Source of the DNA: Rheum nobile
Lineage: Eukaryota; Streptophyta; Magnoliopsida; Caryophyllales; Polygonaceae
NCBI GenBank assembly: GCA_027886185.1
Contig: WOAB01000158.1
Span: 62,001-126,000 of the forward strand
Length of the DNA stretch: 64,000 bases
Reading direction: 5' to 3'
Positions 22,475 through 32,175 of this stretch are shown in pieces. The translations under genes were made by a program, and so were the position numbers. Position 1 is the stretch's first letter; each line of letters begins with the position of its first letter. Under the pieces are notes generated by a model. It was not told the origin of the DNA. It was given only the letters and a program-made list of their open reading frames with translations, and did no database searches.

Positions 22475-24715
22475 TCAATCTGGGTTGCCTCCTATAACCG
22501 CGCTCTTCACTCTTGAGTCTGGGGGATGCCCCTGAATGGTCTTCAGCCTGTGCTCTACCTTCCTCCGGTTAAACTCCATGCTTACCGTACCTGTGCCCAC
22601 GTCGATCTTTGTGTTGGAGGTCTTCATGAAAGGCCTCCCTAGCTTTACTCGTCCTCCTCGTTTCCCTATGTTCATGACGAAGAAATCCGCAGGGAAGACG
22701 AGGGTGTCGACGCTCACCAAAACGTCCTTCACAATGCCCTGTGGAATGATGACGGAGTTATCAGCCAGTTGGATGACAAACTCCGTGCTTTCTAGTGGTC
22801 CAACTTTGAGGGTGTTGTAGACGGACAGTGGTAGGACATTGATGGAGGCTCCCAAATCCAACAATGTCTCGCTGAACTCGGTTTCCCCAATCTTACAGGG
22901 TACGCTAAACATTCCGGGATCTTCACACTTTTTCGGGATCTTCTTTTGCATCACAGCCGAGACATCCTTCTTGACTTTCACTTTTTTCTTTGACCGCTCC
23001 TTTTGCTCCTTCTTGAGCTTGCATAGCTCCCTCAAGAAGTTTGCAAAGCGAGGCATCGTTTTGCTCAATTGGGGGGTCACCTTGTAATTCCTGAATGTCT
23101 CGAACATTCCCTTCAGCCCCTCAATGGGTTCGTCATCTTCTAGTGCTGCAGGGAATGGAACTGGGATGTCAAAATATCCCTCCGGGTAGACATACCGCGT
23201 CATGAAAGTAAGTGGAGACGGCCCGTTTTCCGAAATTTGATCGCGGTTTTCACCCCGCGATCGCGGTTCTTGCACTGGGGCCCCGCGGTCACGGCTATCC
23301 TGCCCGCGATCGCGCTTAATCGGCGCATCTTGCCTATTCTCTTGCTCAACAGACCCGCGATCGCGGCAAATTGCCTGCGGTCGCGGTTCATTCTCGTACT
23401 TCTTGGCTCCCATATTTTCTTCTTCAAGCTCCCATCTGGGCCTTGACGTCATGGAGTAGACGTTTTGCCTAGGATTTATCTCAGTTTGAGATGGGAGTGC
23501 TCGTGACACTCTAGCTTCAAGCTTGCTAACTGTCTGGGAGATCTTCCCCACCTGCTTCTCTAGGTTCTGTATGCTGGACTTGGTCTCGTGTTGAAACTGA
23601 ACCATGTTTTGATGCATGGTTCCCACGGTCTGTGCCAAAGTATTCATATGCTGCGCCAGTGTGTTGACCTGGTCCTCAATATTGGTGATGCGGGTAGCTC
23701 CCTGTTCTTGTGGTCTTTGATCTGCTTGGCCTCCTTGAAACTGCCGCTGGGGGTACTGCTGAAAATCCTGGGTCTCATGCCCTTGATGAGTGTTCTGCTG
23801 GTTCTCGTATCTCAGATTTGGGTGATCTCTCCACCCTGGATTGTAGGTGCTAGAGTATGGGTCATATTTTGGCCTTTGAGGGCCATATCCGTCAATGACG
23901 TTCACCTCAGCAGTTGGTTCTTGCAGGGTGGGGCATACATCAGTTGGATGCGTCGTTTCATAGCATAACCCACATGATTTGACTTGCTGCAAGCCACCTC
24001 TCATCATACATCTCCTCATCATCTCCTTCATCTCAGCCATTTCAGCAAGAAGAGTAGAATTGGGCTGAGATTCTGCAGCTCTCACAGATTGGATGCCCGC
24101 CCTTTTACTGAATTGCCTGGACCCTTCAGAAAGCTCAAAAAAAATCTCAAAAGTTGCAGCATGAGTCTTGTTGAGGATGTTCCCCCCACAAGCAGTGTTC
24201 ACCATCCTTCTCTCTTTATAAAGAAGACCACCGTACAAATAAAGTACGAGGTCCTGCTCAGAATAGCCGTGAAAGGGGCAACTGGATATCATCTTCTTGA
24301 ACCGCTCATAATACTCATAGATCGATTCACCAGACTATTGCTCGATGTTGCTGATAGTTCACTTCAGGCTGTTCAGTTTGGTAGCTGGGAAGTACTTCTC
24401 CAGGAAGGCTTTCTTCATCTTGACCCAAGTGTCAATGCTCCTTGGAGTGAGATAGTAGAACCAGTCATTGGCCGCATCCTTCAGTGAAAAAGGAAAGGCC
24501 CTCAGCTTGATCTGGTCCTCTATCACGTTCTTCGGCTTCATACTACTACACACCGAATGGAACTCAGCAAGATGCTTGTTGGGGTCTTCACCACTCATCC
24601 CATGGAAGTGGGGGAGTAAGTGGATCAACCCAGACTTCAGCTCGAAATTTACGCCCTCGCCCAACTCAGGAAACTGCACAGCCAGCGGTTGCTGCTGCAT
24701 GTTAGGGGCGGTCAA
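22475..24715 (-). pseudogene. Athila-like gag-protease
   Basis: One reading frame from the ATG at 24715 to the stop at 22475, interrupted by two in-frame stops at about 24359 and 24329. The capsid part contains LRAFPFSLKDAANDWFYYL and later YEYYERFKKM, typical of retrotransposon gag. The protease part has LDLGASINVLPLSVY, where Athila-type proteases often read DLGA for DSGA. Between gag and protease a low-complexity stretch repeats RDRG (23238-23390) and is encoded by the CCGCGATCGCGG motif. Gag would form particles and the protease would cut it. No pol follows, so any mobility relied on a partner. Confidence 0.8.
23238..23390 (-). repeat. RDRG-encoding quasi-palindrome array inside gag
   Basis: Five or six copies of CCGCGATCGCGG or one-base variants lie within the gag coding region. 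On the coding strand they translate as CRDRG, KRDRG, SRDRG and similar. The spacing is irregular (about 15-45 bp). Confidence 0.8.
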
Positions 24716-24929
24716 GTCTCAACGTCTGCTCTGCGTCAGCCATCTCGAACGCAGGATTATCAAAAACCAAAGCACGATTTATTCTGCGAACCTGGGAAAG
24801 GGTTCTCTCAATCTCTGAATTAAAACCAAGTAGAGGGGAATTAGTAGCACGGGTGTGGACCATAAGATAGGTCCACACCAAAGGAACACAACACACAGAC
24901 AAACACACAGAAAAATCAACGCTTGCCTC

Positions 24930-24946
24930 CCCGGCAACGGCGCCAA
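24930..24946 (-). other. Athila-like primer-binding site
   Basis: The sense strand reads TGGCGCCGTTGCCGGGG, two bases inside the 5' LTR end. This is the site usual for Athila-type elements. Confidence 0.75.
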
Positions 24947-24948
24947 TT

Positions 24949-26292
24949 TGATAGCAGGCTTAAGCCGTATCACCTAATCAATCAAATAAAATCCTAGCAA
25001 AACCTAAACAAGTAGTTAGGGTAAGCAGGGGTCGAATCCACAGAGAGGAAGGGATTAATCTATGTGTTGTTCGCATGCAATAGTAACAAGAAGAGGGAGT
25101 TGTAGGTTGGTTGGTCACAATTAAGTCAAACACAGCAAAGTATATGATGAAAATATCAAAGAGAGAAAACACTTAGCCAAGTAATGTCCACATAAGTCAT
25201 TCAAAGGTTGTTCCTTGATTATGCCCTATCTTCCTATTCGGTTATTCCTGTCCTGATCTTGTGTATATTAATAGGGAAACCATCCCTAAGAACCCTTACC
25301 AATGAATAACCCTAGCACCACTAGTGATTCAACCCAAAGGCAGCAATGAACATAAGAATTAACCAGGATACACATAACACCTCAACCAGAAGCATTCAAC
25401 ATGTAATCAATTCCCTACATAGATAAATTCCACAGTGGCAGATAAGAATCTATGGTCGCTACTCGAACTAGAGTGTTAGCCCAACAGTTCCCTAGTATTA
25501 GCAATATGAATGAAAGCAATAAACCTAGGTGATCAATCTAGATAAACCAACAAACATCCAAATAAGAATTTTCTCAAGAGGAAAGATATAACTCAATAGG
25601 ATAAGATAGATAGGAACAAAACCTCACAACTAGATGAATAAACTTATGCTTTCATTACCGGACTAAGCAAAAGAGGCTTAGCTCCTCATAAACATGATGA
25701 ACTCCAAAGGTGTGAAAAGTTGCAACGATGAATTGAAATTGCAAAACTAGAACTTGGAAAACTCTCCTTTAATCCTAATGCTAAAGAGAGTATATATAGG
25801 GCCTCTAACAAATGACCTAGCCCAATAAGAAAAGAAACGAAATAAAATGGAAAAATAAGAAAAGAAATTAGAAAAGATAGACTCGGGAAAAGTCAGAACT
25901 TCCAGCATCGACGACCCGCGATCGCGGCCCATTTACCGCGATCGCGGCCTCTTGTGGCTCCGCGCTCTTCACATTCCTCCACGCCTGCGGAAAACTCTCG
26001 ACTTGCCCGAGGAACCGCGATCGCGGCACCCTTGCCTGTGGTCGCGGTTAATGCTCGGCCTTCACTCCTTGGCTTTGCCTCCTAACCTCTCGTATTCACT
26101 TCCTTGGCGTCTTCTTTTGGTGGCTTCCTTCCTCAGTGTCTCCTATGATATCCAAAATAGCTCAAACACCTCCAAAAACACCAGACTTCGCCCCCAAACG
26201 CCATGCATAAGAATGTGTCTAAATCTACCCGAATGGCACCAATAAAACCCTCTAATAACTCTTAGTTAAGCCCTACAAAGTAGTGCTTATCA
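24949..26292 (-). repeat. Athila-like right (5') LTR
   Basis: 1,344 bp from TGATAGCAGG to AGTGCTTATCA, the undisturbed copy. It holds the empty site CCTAGG of the nested gypsy near 25527, a TATA box CCTATATATA (minus strand) at 25791-25800, and the palindrome array at 25918-26046, about 120 bp upstream of the TATA. Confidence 0.9.
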
Positions 26293-27960
26293 GGCATTAT
26301 CTCAATATTCTGTTAAGGGACTTAAGCATGCAATGGTTGTTTATTTACTAGTGAATAAAATAGCATAAACAAACAAGCAAGCATGCAAAGTGGGAAATAA
26401 AGCATTCAAGTAATGCAGTAATTAAATGTGATCCTAGTATGGCCCCTAAAAACCAAAATTAAATATCTAATCTTCATGGGTCTTGTTACTCCTGGATCTC
26501 CATCCTTAGTACCCTTTCATGGATCTCCATCCTTTGGTTTTCTTAGGATCTTCTTCTTCTTGTCTTACATATAATTGGAATAAACTCTCTTGTAGAAATT
26601 TAAATTACAAAAATACATAACGATACGCAGATCGTGTACAAGAAAACATAACGATGCGTATATCGTATTTATCTATCCTATTATGGGCCATACTAGTCAC
26701 CACATGCAATAATATCATAATAAAATATTCATGCAATTATAATATCACATAAAACAATTTAAAAACATCCAATATTAAATTAATCATCTCATGATAAAAT
26801 AATATTATATCATTATCTTGATTCAAATAAAATTAATATATAGCATTAATCATAATTAATCATTAAATTGCAATATTGGATAAGATATGCATCAATTAAA
26901 GATATCAAATATCCTAATTTAAGTAAGTGGGAATATTTCCTAACAACTTTTAGGAAGATATATTTTAGACAATATCATATATTATCTAATTTGTCAACCA
27001 AGATCTTATCTAGTTCTTTTTAGGACAATCCTTTATTGTAAAATTTACCCAAAATAGTTTCACCCTGCGTATTCGAGTCAGGTTACCTAATCAGCCTGGC
27101 ATCGGTTTGGATCAAACACTTGGACCCAAACCCGAGCCAACTCGATCAAGTGAACCCGACCCGTGCCTGATCATGCCCGAACCACCGAAAACGGACCAGA
27201 CCGGTTCACAACCGAGCCATATGGACCACGTCAGAACGTGATCCGACCCAGCATGAGCCACCAGCCCAGCCCATCAATCCCTCGACGAGCTCCACCCCAA
27301 CCCAGTTCAGATGCTAGCTAGTCGAGTCCAGGCCGGTTCGGTCAGACCGAATCGGGCCATGGTTCTTTTGGCTAACGCCAGACTCGGACCCGGCCCGTAT
27401 TGAACCGGTTCGGTCTTACAGAACCTGTTCTGGACCGTTCCATGCCGGTTCGAGCCTGGGCTAGTTCGGCCCTGGTCGGTTCGGTGTTTGACCGAACCGA
27501 GCCGGTCGAAGCCACCCGTGTCGAAGCGAGTCTGGTCTGGCGAACACGTAACCGCGATTGTGGTTCCTTAACCGCGCCCGCGGAAACTTCCAAGCCCAGA
27601 TCCGCGACCGCGGAAAAACGCGCATATTTTTTTTTAGAAATCAGATCCGCGACCGCAGTTCAATAACCGCGACCGCGGATTTCTTTCTGGAGCAGTTGTT
27701 CGATCCGAATCGAACTCGGTAAAATTCATAACTTTATTCATGGCTAAATTTACAACTTTTATGTAGAACAGTTTTACATGCATATTCAAATTGAAAGTTC
27801 TAAACTTTGTTAATCCAATCGATCAAAATCTAAATTTATAATCATGCAAATTTAATCTACCTATCAATTTTCCATCTAATTGAATCAAGATAATCATGAA
27901 CATGCATCAAAATTAAAAAAAAAACTTTAAATTTGATCTAATCAATTTATGCAAGAGGCA
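26293..27960 (-). other. Copia 5' leader, right part
   Basis: No coding frame is recognisable. AT-rich from 26300 to 27050, then GC-rich with many GAACCGG/ACCGGTTC blocks. A quasi-palindrome array with CCGCGACCGCGG lies at 27553-27685, between the primer-binding site and gag. It is unusually long for a copia leader (over 2 kb in total). Confidence 0.6.
27553..27685. repeat. Quasi-palindrome array CCGCGACCGCGG in the copia leader
   Basis: CCGCGACCGCGG occurs perfectly twice (near 27602 and 27669) and in variants such as CCGCGCCCGCGG, CCGCGACCGCAG and CCGCGATTGTGG. The same motif is otherwise confined to Athila-like elements in this window. Confidence 0.8.
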
Positions 27961-27971
27961 ACTGATACCAC
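27961..27971 (-). other. Copia primer-binding site
   Basis: The plus strand reads ACTGATACCAC next to the LTR start TGTTGGG, so the sense strand has TGGTATCAG, complementary to initiator tRNA-Met. Confidence 0.7.
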
Positions 27972-28300
27972 TGTTGGGATTTTAGATGCGTAAAGCGGAA
28001 TTTCAGGAAACGCTTTCCTAACATCTAATACCACTGTTGGGATTTTAGATGCGTAAAGCAGAATTTCAGGAAACGTTTTCCTAACATGTAACCAAGGATC
28101 TCATGCATAAACCAAATAGATCATAGATATGAAGAATCAAATACCTTTTGATGTGTGTTTCAACCTGTTGGAATGGAGAGAATAGAGCCTCACGTGTGAC
28201 TCCTCTATTTGGTCCACCCGAGCTTGGATCTGGATCGCCTAGGACTCGATTGCTAGAGCGAGGAACAAAGGCGAACGAGGAGAGCGAGGAACGAAGGCGA
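27972..28300 (-). repeat. Copia right (5') LTR, truncated, with a 63-bp tandem duplication
   Basis: The LTR starts TGTTGGGATTTTAG at 27972. The same start, preceded by ATACCAC from the primer site, is repeated at 28035, a 63-bp tandem duplication that includes part of the PBS. The LTR then follows the left copy to about 28300, where DUF26 sequence begins. A short repeat GCGAGGAACGAAGGCGA sits at the junction. Confidence 0.75.
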
Positions 28301-28302
28301 AT

Positions 28303-28680
28303 GATTCCTACCTACTCAAGTACTCGGACGCCAACTTCCTGGGGTCGATCGACACCGACAATCGGTTCTCGATGTCAAGCCCTGTTAGGGTACGTAAGCA
28401 GGGACCCCACACGGTTCAATGCACGGTGAATGAGCTGTTGACGAAGTTGAGCAAGAGGGCCGTTACAGACCCCAAGCTGTTAGCGGCGGGGAAGGAGAGC
28501 ACGGATTCCAACACGACGACATATGGATTGGTGGAGTGCAGCAAGGACCTCATCGGCGGGGAGTGGGGGAGTTGCCTTGACAAAGAGGTGGAGGAAGTCT
28601 CCAACTGCTGCTATGGGTTGAAATGAGGGAGAGTTATTGTTGCCAGTTGCATGTTTAGGTACGAGGCCTATCCTTTCTAA
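28303..28680 (+). pseudogene. DUF26/GNK2 cysteine-rich repeat secretory protein, 3' part
   Basis: The frame starts DSYLLKYSDANFLGSIDTDN, the end of DUF26 domain 1. Domain 2 follows with TVNELLTKLSKRAV, TYGLVECSKDLIGGEWGSC and SNCCYGLK. A TGA at 28624-28626 interrupts; the same frame then reads GRVIVASCMFRYEAYPF to the natural stop at 28678-28680. The middle Cys of the family CX8CX2C motif is Trp here. No ATG or splice acceptor precedes it; copia LTR sequence abuts. It is colinear with the fragment at 1157-1294, so the two are probably halves of one gene. Confidence 0.8.
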
Positions 28681-28688
28681 TATAATAT

Positions 28689-29603
28689 TGTTGGAACCTT
28701 GACGTTCCCTCTGGTTTTGATGATGATAAACGCCATTAGGTTTTAGGGTGTATGTTGTTTCTATGAGTTTCAGGTTTAATGAAAGAATTAGAGAATAATG
28801 AAAATCATGTGAAGAAGAGAAACAGAGGAGTGAAAGGAAAGTTGTGAACAACAAAGGAACAGTTACGATGAACAAATTGAAGATGTAAAACGCGTGCTGT
28901 GAAGAGAATTATACAAGGGAATAACTGGATAAGGAACAATGTTGTGTGACGCAGATAATGCTTAGTTGGAACCTTGGAAGACTACTGATTATAGAAACAA
29001 GATTTGAAGATTTCATTGAAGGAAGAAGGCGTATTTAGCATATCTTAGGATATTTTATATATGGAAACAATGAGTTGTCAGGCTGATTTGTTTAGTTTAG
29101 GTAGATATCTTCTACTGTTACCTTATATAGTGATTTCCTAGCTATCCGGTTATTTGATAAGAGATATTTCCTAACACTATATATAGATGAGCATACCTTA
29201 GGGTAAGGGATCTCAGCACACACAACCGAAGTCTACAAGGAGCTTACTGCAAAGTTGAGATCGAGATACAAAGGCAAGGTACGAGTTTAGTACTTTCTTA
29301 AGGTTTCTTGTGTTCTTATATAATTACGAGTTGATTACACTCAAAGTCTAGAAGCCTAGAATCTGTGTGAGAATAGGTGGAGAGAAGACTTGTGAGATTG
29401 TACAACTTATTAATAAAACAAGTATACGTTTGAAATCCTCCTAGTGTAACACCTAGAGGTAGAGGTTTTTCTCAAGCCAACTACTTGGTTGATTGAGTTT
29501 CTTCTATAATGGAACTGTCTTGCTGTTACTTTCTGAATCTATATATTTTCGCTACCCATGAAACAATATCACCATTCCTTTCCTAACACACATCGATTGA
29601 ACA
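28689..29603 (+). mobile_element. Ty1/copia 5' LTR (plus strand)
   Basis: TGTTGGAACCTTGACG to GATTGAACA, 915 bp, followed by the primer-binding site TGGTATCAGAGCAGG at 29608. It inserted 8 bp after the stop codon of the DUF26 gene. No second LTR of this family is visible in the window. Confidence 0.8.
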
Positions 29604-29605
29604 CT

Positions 29606-29622
29606 TGGTATCAGAGCAGGTT
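29606..29622 (+). other. Copia primer-binding site
   Basis: TTGGTATCAGAGCAGG follows the LTR; it is complementary to initiator tRNA-Met. Confidence 0.8.
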
Positions 29623-29664
29623 CGCTCTAGATTATGTATTTACTTTTCAGATTCATATGTGACA

Positions 29665-29912
29665 ATGTCTTCAAATCACGAAGTCAGGATTGGGAACAAC
29701 AAGTCACCGTTCCTCAATAAAGGACAGTACCAGCACTGGAAGGATCTCTTATCTTCCTGGGTGAATAGTAATGACTACCAATGTTGAAGAGTCATTGAAG
29801 TTGGGGATGAGAAGTCTGATGAAGCCGTCATCAAAGGAACCAAACCTTTGAGCCAAGATGATTTCAAAATGATGGAGAAAAACTCTAAGGCTCGCATGCT
29901 CATCAACAACGC
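29665..29912 (+). pseudogene. Copia gag, 5' fragment
   Basis: The ATG at 29665 opens MSSNHEVRIGNNKSPFLNKG and includes QYQHWKDLLSSWV, as in copia gag N-termini. A TGA at 29785 interrupts the frame, which continues with KGTKPLSQDDFKMMEKNSKA. Homology stops at about 29912, where antisense MULE transposase sequence begins. Confidence 0.7.
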
Positions 29913-31655
29913 CCTCATCCAATTGTTCAAAGAACCATGTCCAGGACTTGTCATTCTCAGAATCTACTACAACATAAGCTAGTGGGTAGATTTGATGGTT
30001 CCCATCATGTGAAGATGCAATCAAAAGATGTCCCCCATACTTTCTGTGTAAGTGCGTTCCATCAACCATGATCACCTATAAAAGATTTCATTCACCATAT
30101 AAGTTTCAATCTAGATAAAATCTATTACAGACACTATGCAATTGTCCACACAACCTTCTTAGTGTCAATTTACAAGTGTCCCTATTTCATTCAAGATACT
30201 GTGAAATTGTTCCTTGATACTCATTAGGGACACTTGCAAACTCTTTATGGAGTCTCATTGGGGACAGTTGAAAAATGTCCCTACAAACTGTCTCTATTTG
30301 CAATGGGGACAGTTAAACTCTTTTTAGAGTTGGAATGTGAAATTGTTCCTAGATACTCATTAGGGACACTTCCAAACTCTTTATGGAGTCTCATTGGGGA
30401 CAGTTGCAAACTGTCTCTAAATCCTCTTTTTTGAAAGTTCAACTCTATCACAAAATTATCATTTTGAATAAATCACAATACAGATTGATCTTAATTTTGG
30501 TACCTTTCTCATTACTTGGAAACCTTTGATTGATGCTCCAATTGCGATGAATACATATTTAAAACGGTGCTGGTCTTCAGTTTTTAAGTATGTGTATGTA
30601 CCGTTGTTTATTTGTTTGATATTGTGACAGTATATAGGCAGCATCCCATAATTTGCTTCAGGTGTTCCTCTTATGAGATTTTGTGCATATTCATGTGCCC
30701 TCCAAGTTGTCCAACAGCGTATATAAAAAAAAACTCAGCTCTCATGTCATTGCGAATCATATTAGGCGTCAACCCCTTTGATATATTTATAAACCTGCAT
30801 TGAAGGCAAGATATCTGTTAACAAAAATTATTCGCACATCTGAAGTAAAAAATCATATTAGGTGTTATTTGGTTTGGACATTTACCTTGTCTTCATTGTC
30901 TCTCCAACCATTTTGAATGAGGGTTTAATGGTGTTTTCACATCTAAAGTCAAAAGAACAAGTATGTTCTTGAACAAATATTCGCATTTTGAAGAATTCAG
31001 TACCTTGCAATACCGCAACCCTTAATCTCCACTTGCATTCAGCATCCAGACATACAATCTTATACAGTTCAGGATTTGATTTCTTTACTTTAAATCCAAA
31101 GTTGTCGCGTATTGCCATATGTTTCACAGCATCTGTAAGCTCTCTTTTTGTCCCAAAAATCTGTCCTACTGTAATGAAGTCTGTATTGACTGGATTCTGT
31201 GTTGTCTCATTTTTCTCAGAGATTGATCTAGTTTCAAGATTACTTGTCTTTGTATAACAAACATTGACACTGTATTGTTCCAAATGGTAACTAGATTGAA
31301 GAGAAGTTATGTTGTTTTGCGCAGTATCATGATTGTCGTTGCTTCCACGAGTGTTTCTAGTTGATGACACATATAAAGGCAAACTTCATGAAACTTCAGG
31401 GTCCTCATTGATGTCAGAGAAGCTTCTGAAATCCTCCTCTGTATCGACCGAGTATGCTTCTCTGAATCTATGGAATGGATTCAAATGACTAATTCTCAGT
31501 TCATCAAGTGATGACTTGATGTTTAATCTTTCCTTTATCCTTTCCTTCAGTTCTTGGAACTTTATACTCTCATTACACACAATTGCCTTGGAAAGTACAT
31601 TCTTAATATATGTACTAATTCCATCTTTTATCTTACATTCACCTCCATAGCACAC
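29911..31655 (-). pseudogene. MuDR/MULE transposase remnant
   Basis: Four minus-strand pieces lie in order. 31386-31655 is an N-terminal region. 30882-31382 is the MuDR DNA-binding domain (VGQIFGTKRELTDAVKHMAI, then YKIVCLDAECKWRLR). 30480-30660 has TYTYLKTEDQHRFKYVFIAI. 29911-30075 is the start of the catalytic domain (MIMVDGTHLHRKYGGHLLI with the first Asp, then AYVVVDSENDKSWTWFFEQL). The third catalytic residue and the C-terminus are missing because copia gag abuts at about 29912. A MULE transposase cuts TIRs of its family; it is not clearly linked to the Pack-MULE at 1859. Confidence 0.8.
30135..30440. repeat. Imperfect GGGACAGTTGCAA array, inner
   Basis: Repeated blocks such as TTAGGGACACTTGC, ATTGGGGACAGTTG, AACTCTTTATGGAGTCTC and AATTGTTCCT lie between two transposase pieces. 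Each unit is partly self-complementary. It may be an intron or a small insertion. Confidence 0.6.
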
Positions 31656-31734
31656 AATAATAATTTTTATGTTTATCTACACAATGAAGATGTTACAAAC
31701 AATTTTTCATTTTATTTTGACATACCATTCCTTT

Positions 31735-32175
31735 GGGCACAGTTGCAATATGTCCCTCAGAACCAGAATCTGGTTTGATAGTTGCAAACTAAAACTGTCT
31801 CAATTTTCTTCAGAGACAGTTGCAATATGTCCCTCAAAACCAGAATCTGGTTGGGACAGTTGCAAATTGTAACTGTCCCAATCTGCTTTGGGGACAGTTG
31901 CAATACGTCCCTCAGAACCAGAATCTTTCTTGGGACAGCTGCACATCATATTAATACTAATTTGTCCCAATCTGGTTTGTTGACAGATTAGTATTGTCCG
32001 GGACAGTTGCAAAATGTTCCCAGATCCTTCATGGAGACATTTTCAAATTGTCTTTAACAAGGATACAGTTGCACATCACTCATCATACATAGAGTACACA
32101 TCATTTTAATATTATAAACATTTGTTTTTCTCATAGCATTTTCTTGGGGACAGTTGCTATCTGTCTCTCAGCAAT
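31735..32175. repeat. Imperfect GGGACAGTTGCAA array, outer
   Basis: Units of about 40-60 bp repeat GGGACAGTTGCAA, CGTCCCTCAGAACC, AGAATCTGGTT and AACTGTCCCAATCTG. The array continues after the solo LTR at 34656 (GAGACAGTTTCAAACTGTCC). Its position upstream of the transposase suggests a MULE end with subterminal repeats. Confidence 0.6.

Larger units (their letters stand above)
14204..26292 (-). mobile_element. Athila-like Ty3/gypsy element, gag-protease only
   Basis: LTRs of about 1.35 kb start TGATAGCAGG and end AGTGCTTATCA; the 5-bp duplication GGCAT lies on both sides. The primer-binding site TGGCGCCGTTGCCGGGG lies beside the right LTR and a polypurine tract AAGCATGGGGGAG beside the left. 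The internal part of about 3.8 kb codes for gag and protease only; there is no RT, RNase H or integrase. This makes it a gag-carrying non-autonomous element (TR-GAG type). The left LTR was later hit by the gypsy element at 14784. Confidence 0.85.
8864..28300 (-). mobile_element. Ty1/copia retrotransposon with nested insertions
   Basis: A minus-strand element with an LTR at each end (8864-9515 and 27972-28300), a primer-binding site beside the right LTR, and integrase, RT and RNase H frames between 10330 and 13749. The LTRs share ACCAAGGATCTCATGCATAA and GAGCCTCACGTGTGACTCC. The left LTR lacks its outer 50 or so bp and the right one is cut after about 330 bp, so neither original target site survives. 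An Athila-like element interrupts the leader at 14204. Confidence 0.85.

Noticed and set aside
29911..31655. Transposase as the autonomous partner of the Pack-MULE at 1859
   Set aside because: The associated terminal arrays (GGGACAGTTGCAA) do not resemble the Pack-MULE ends (CATTAGCAAA).
30135..32175. CRISPR-like regularly spaced repeats
   Set aside because: Units are irregular, partly palindromic and in a plant nuclear TE; no spacers or cas genes.
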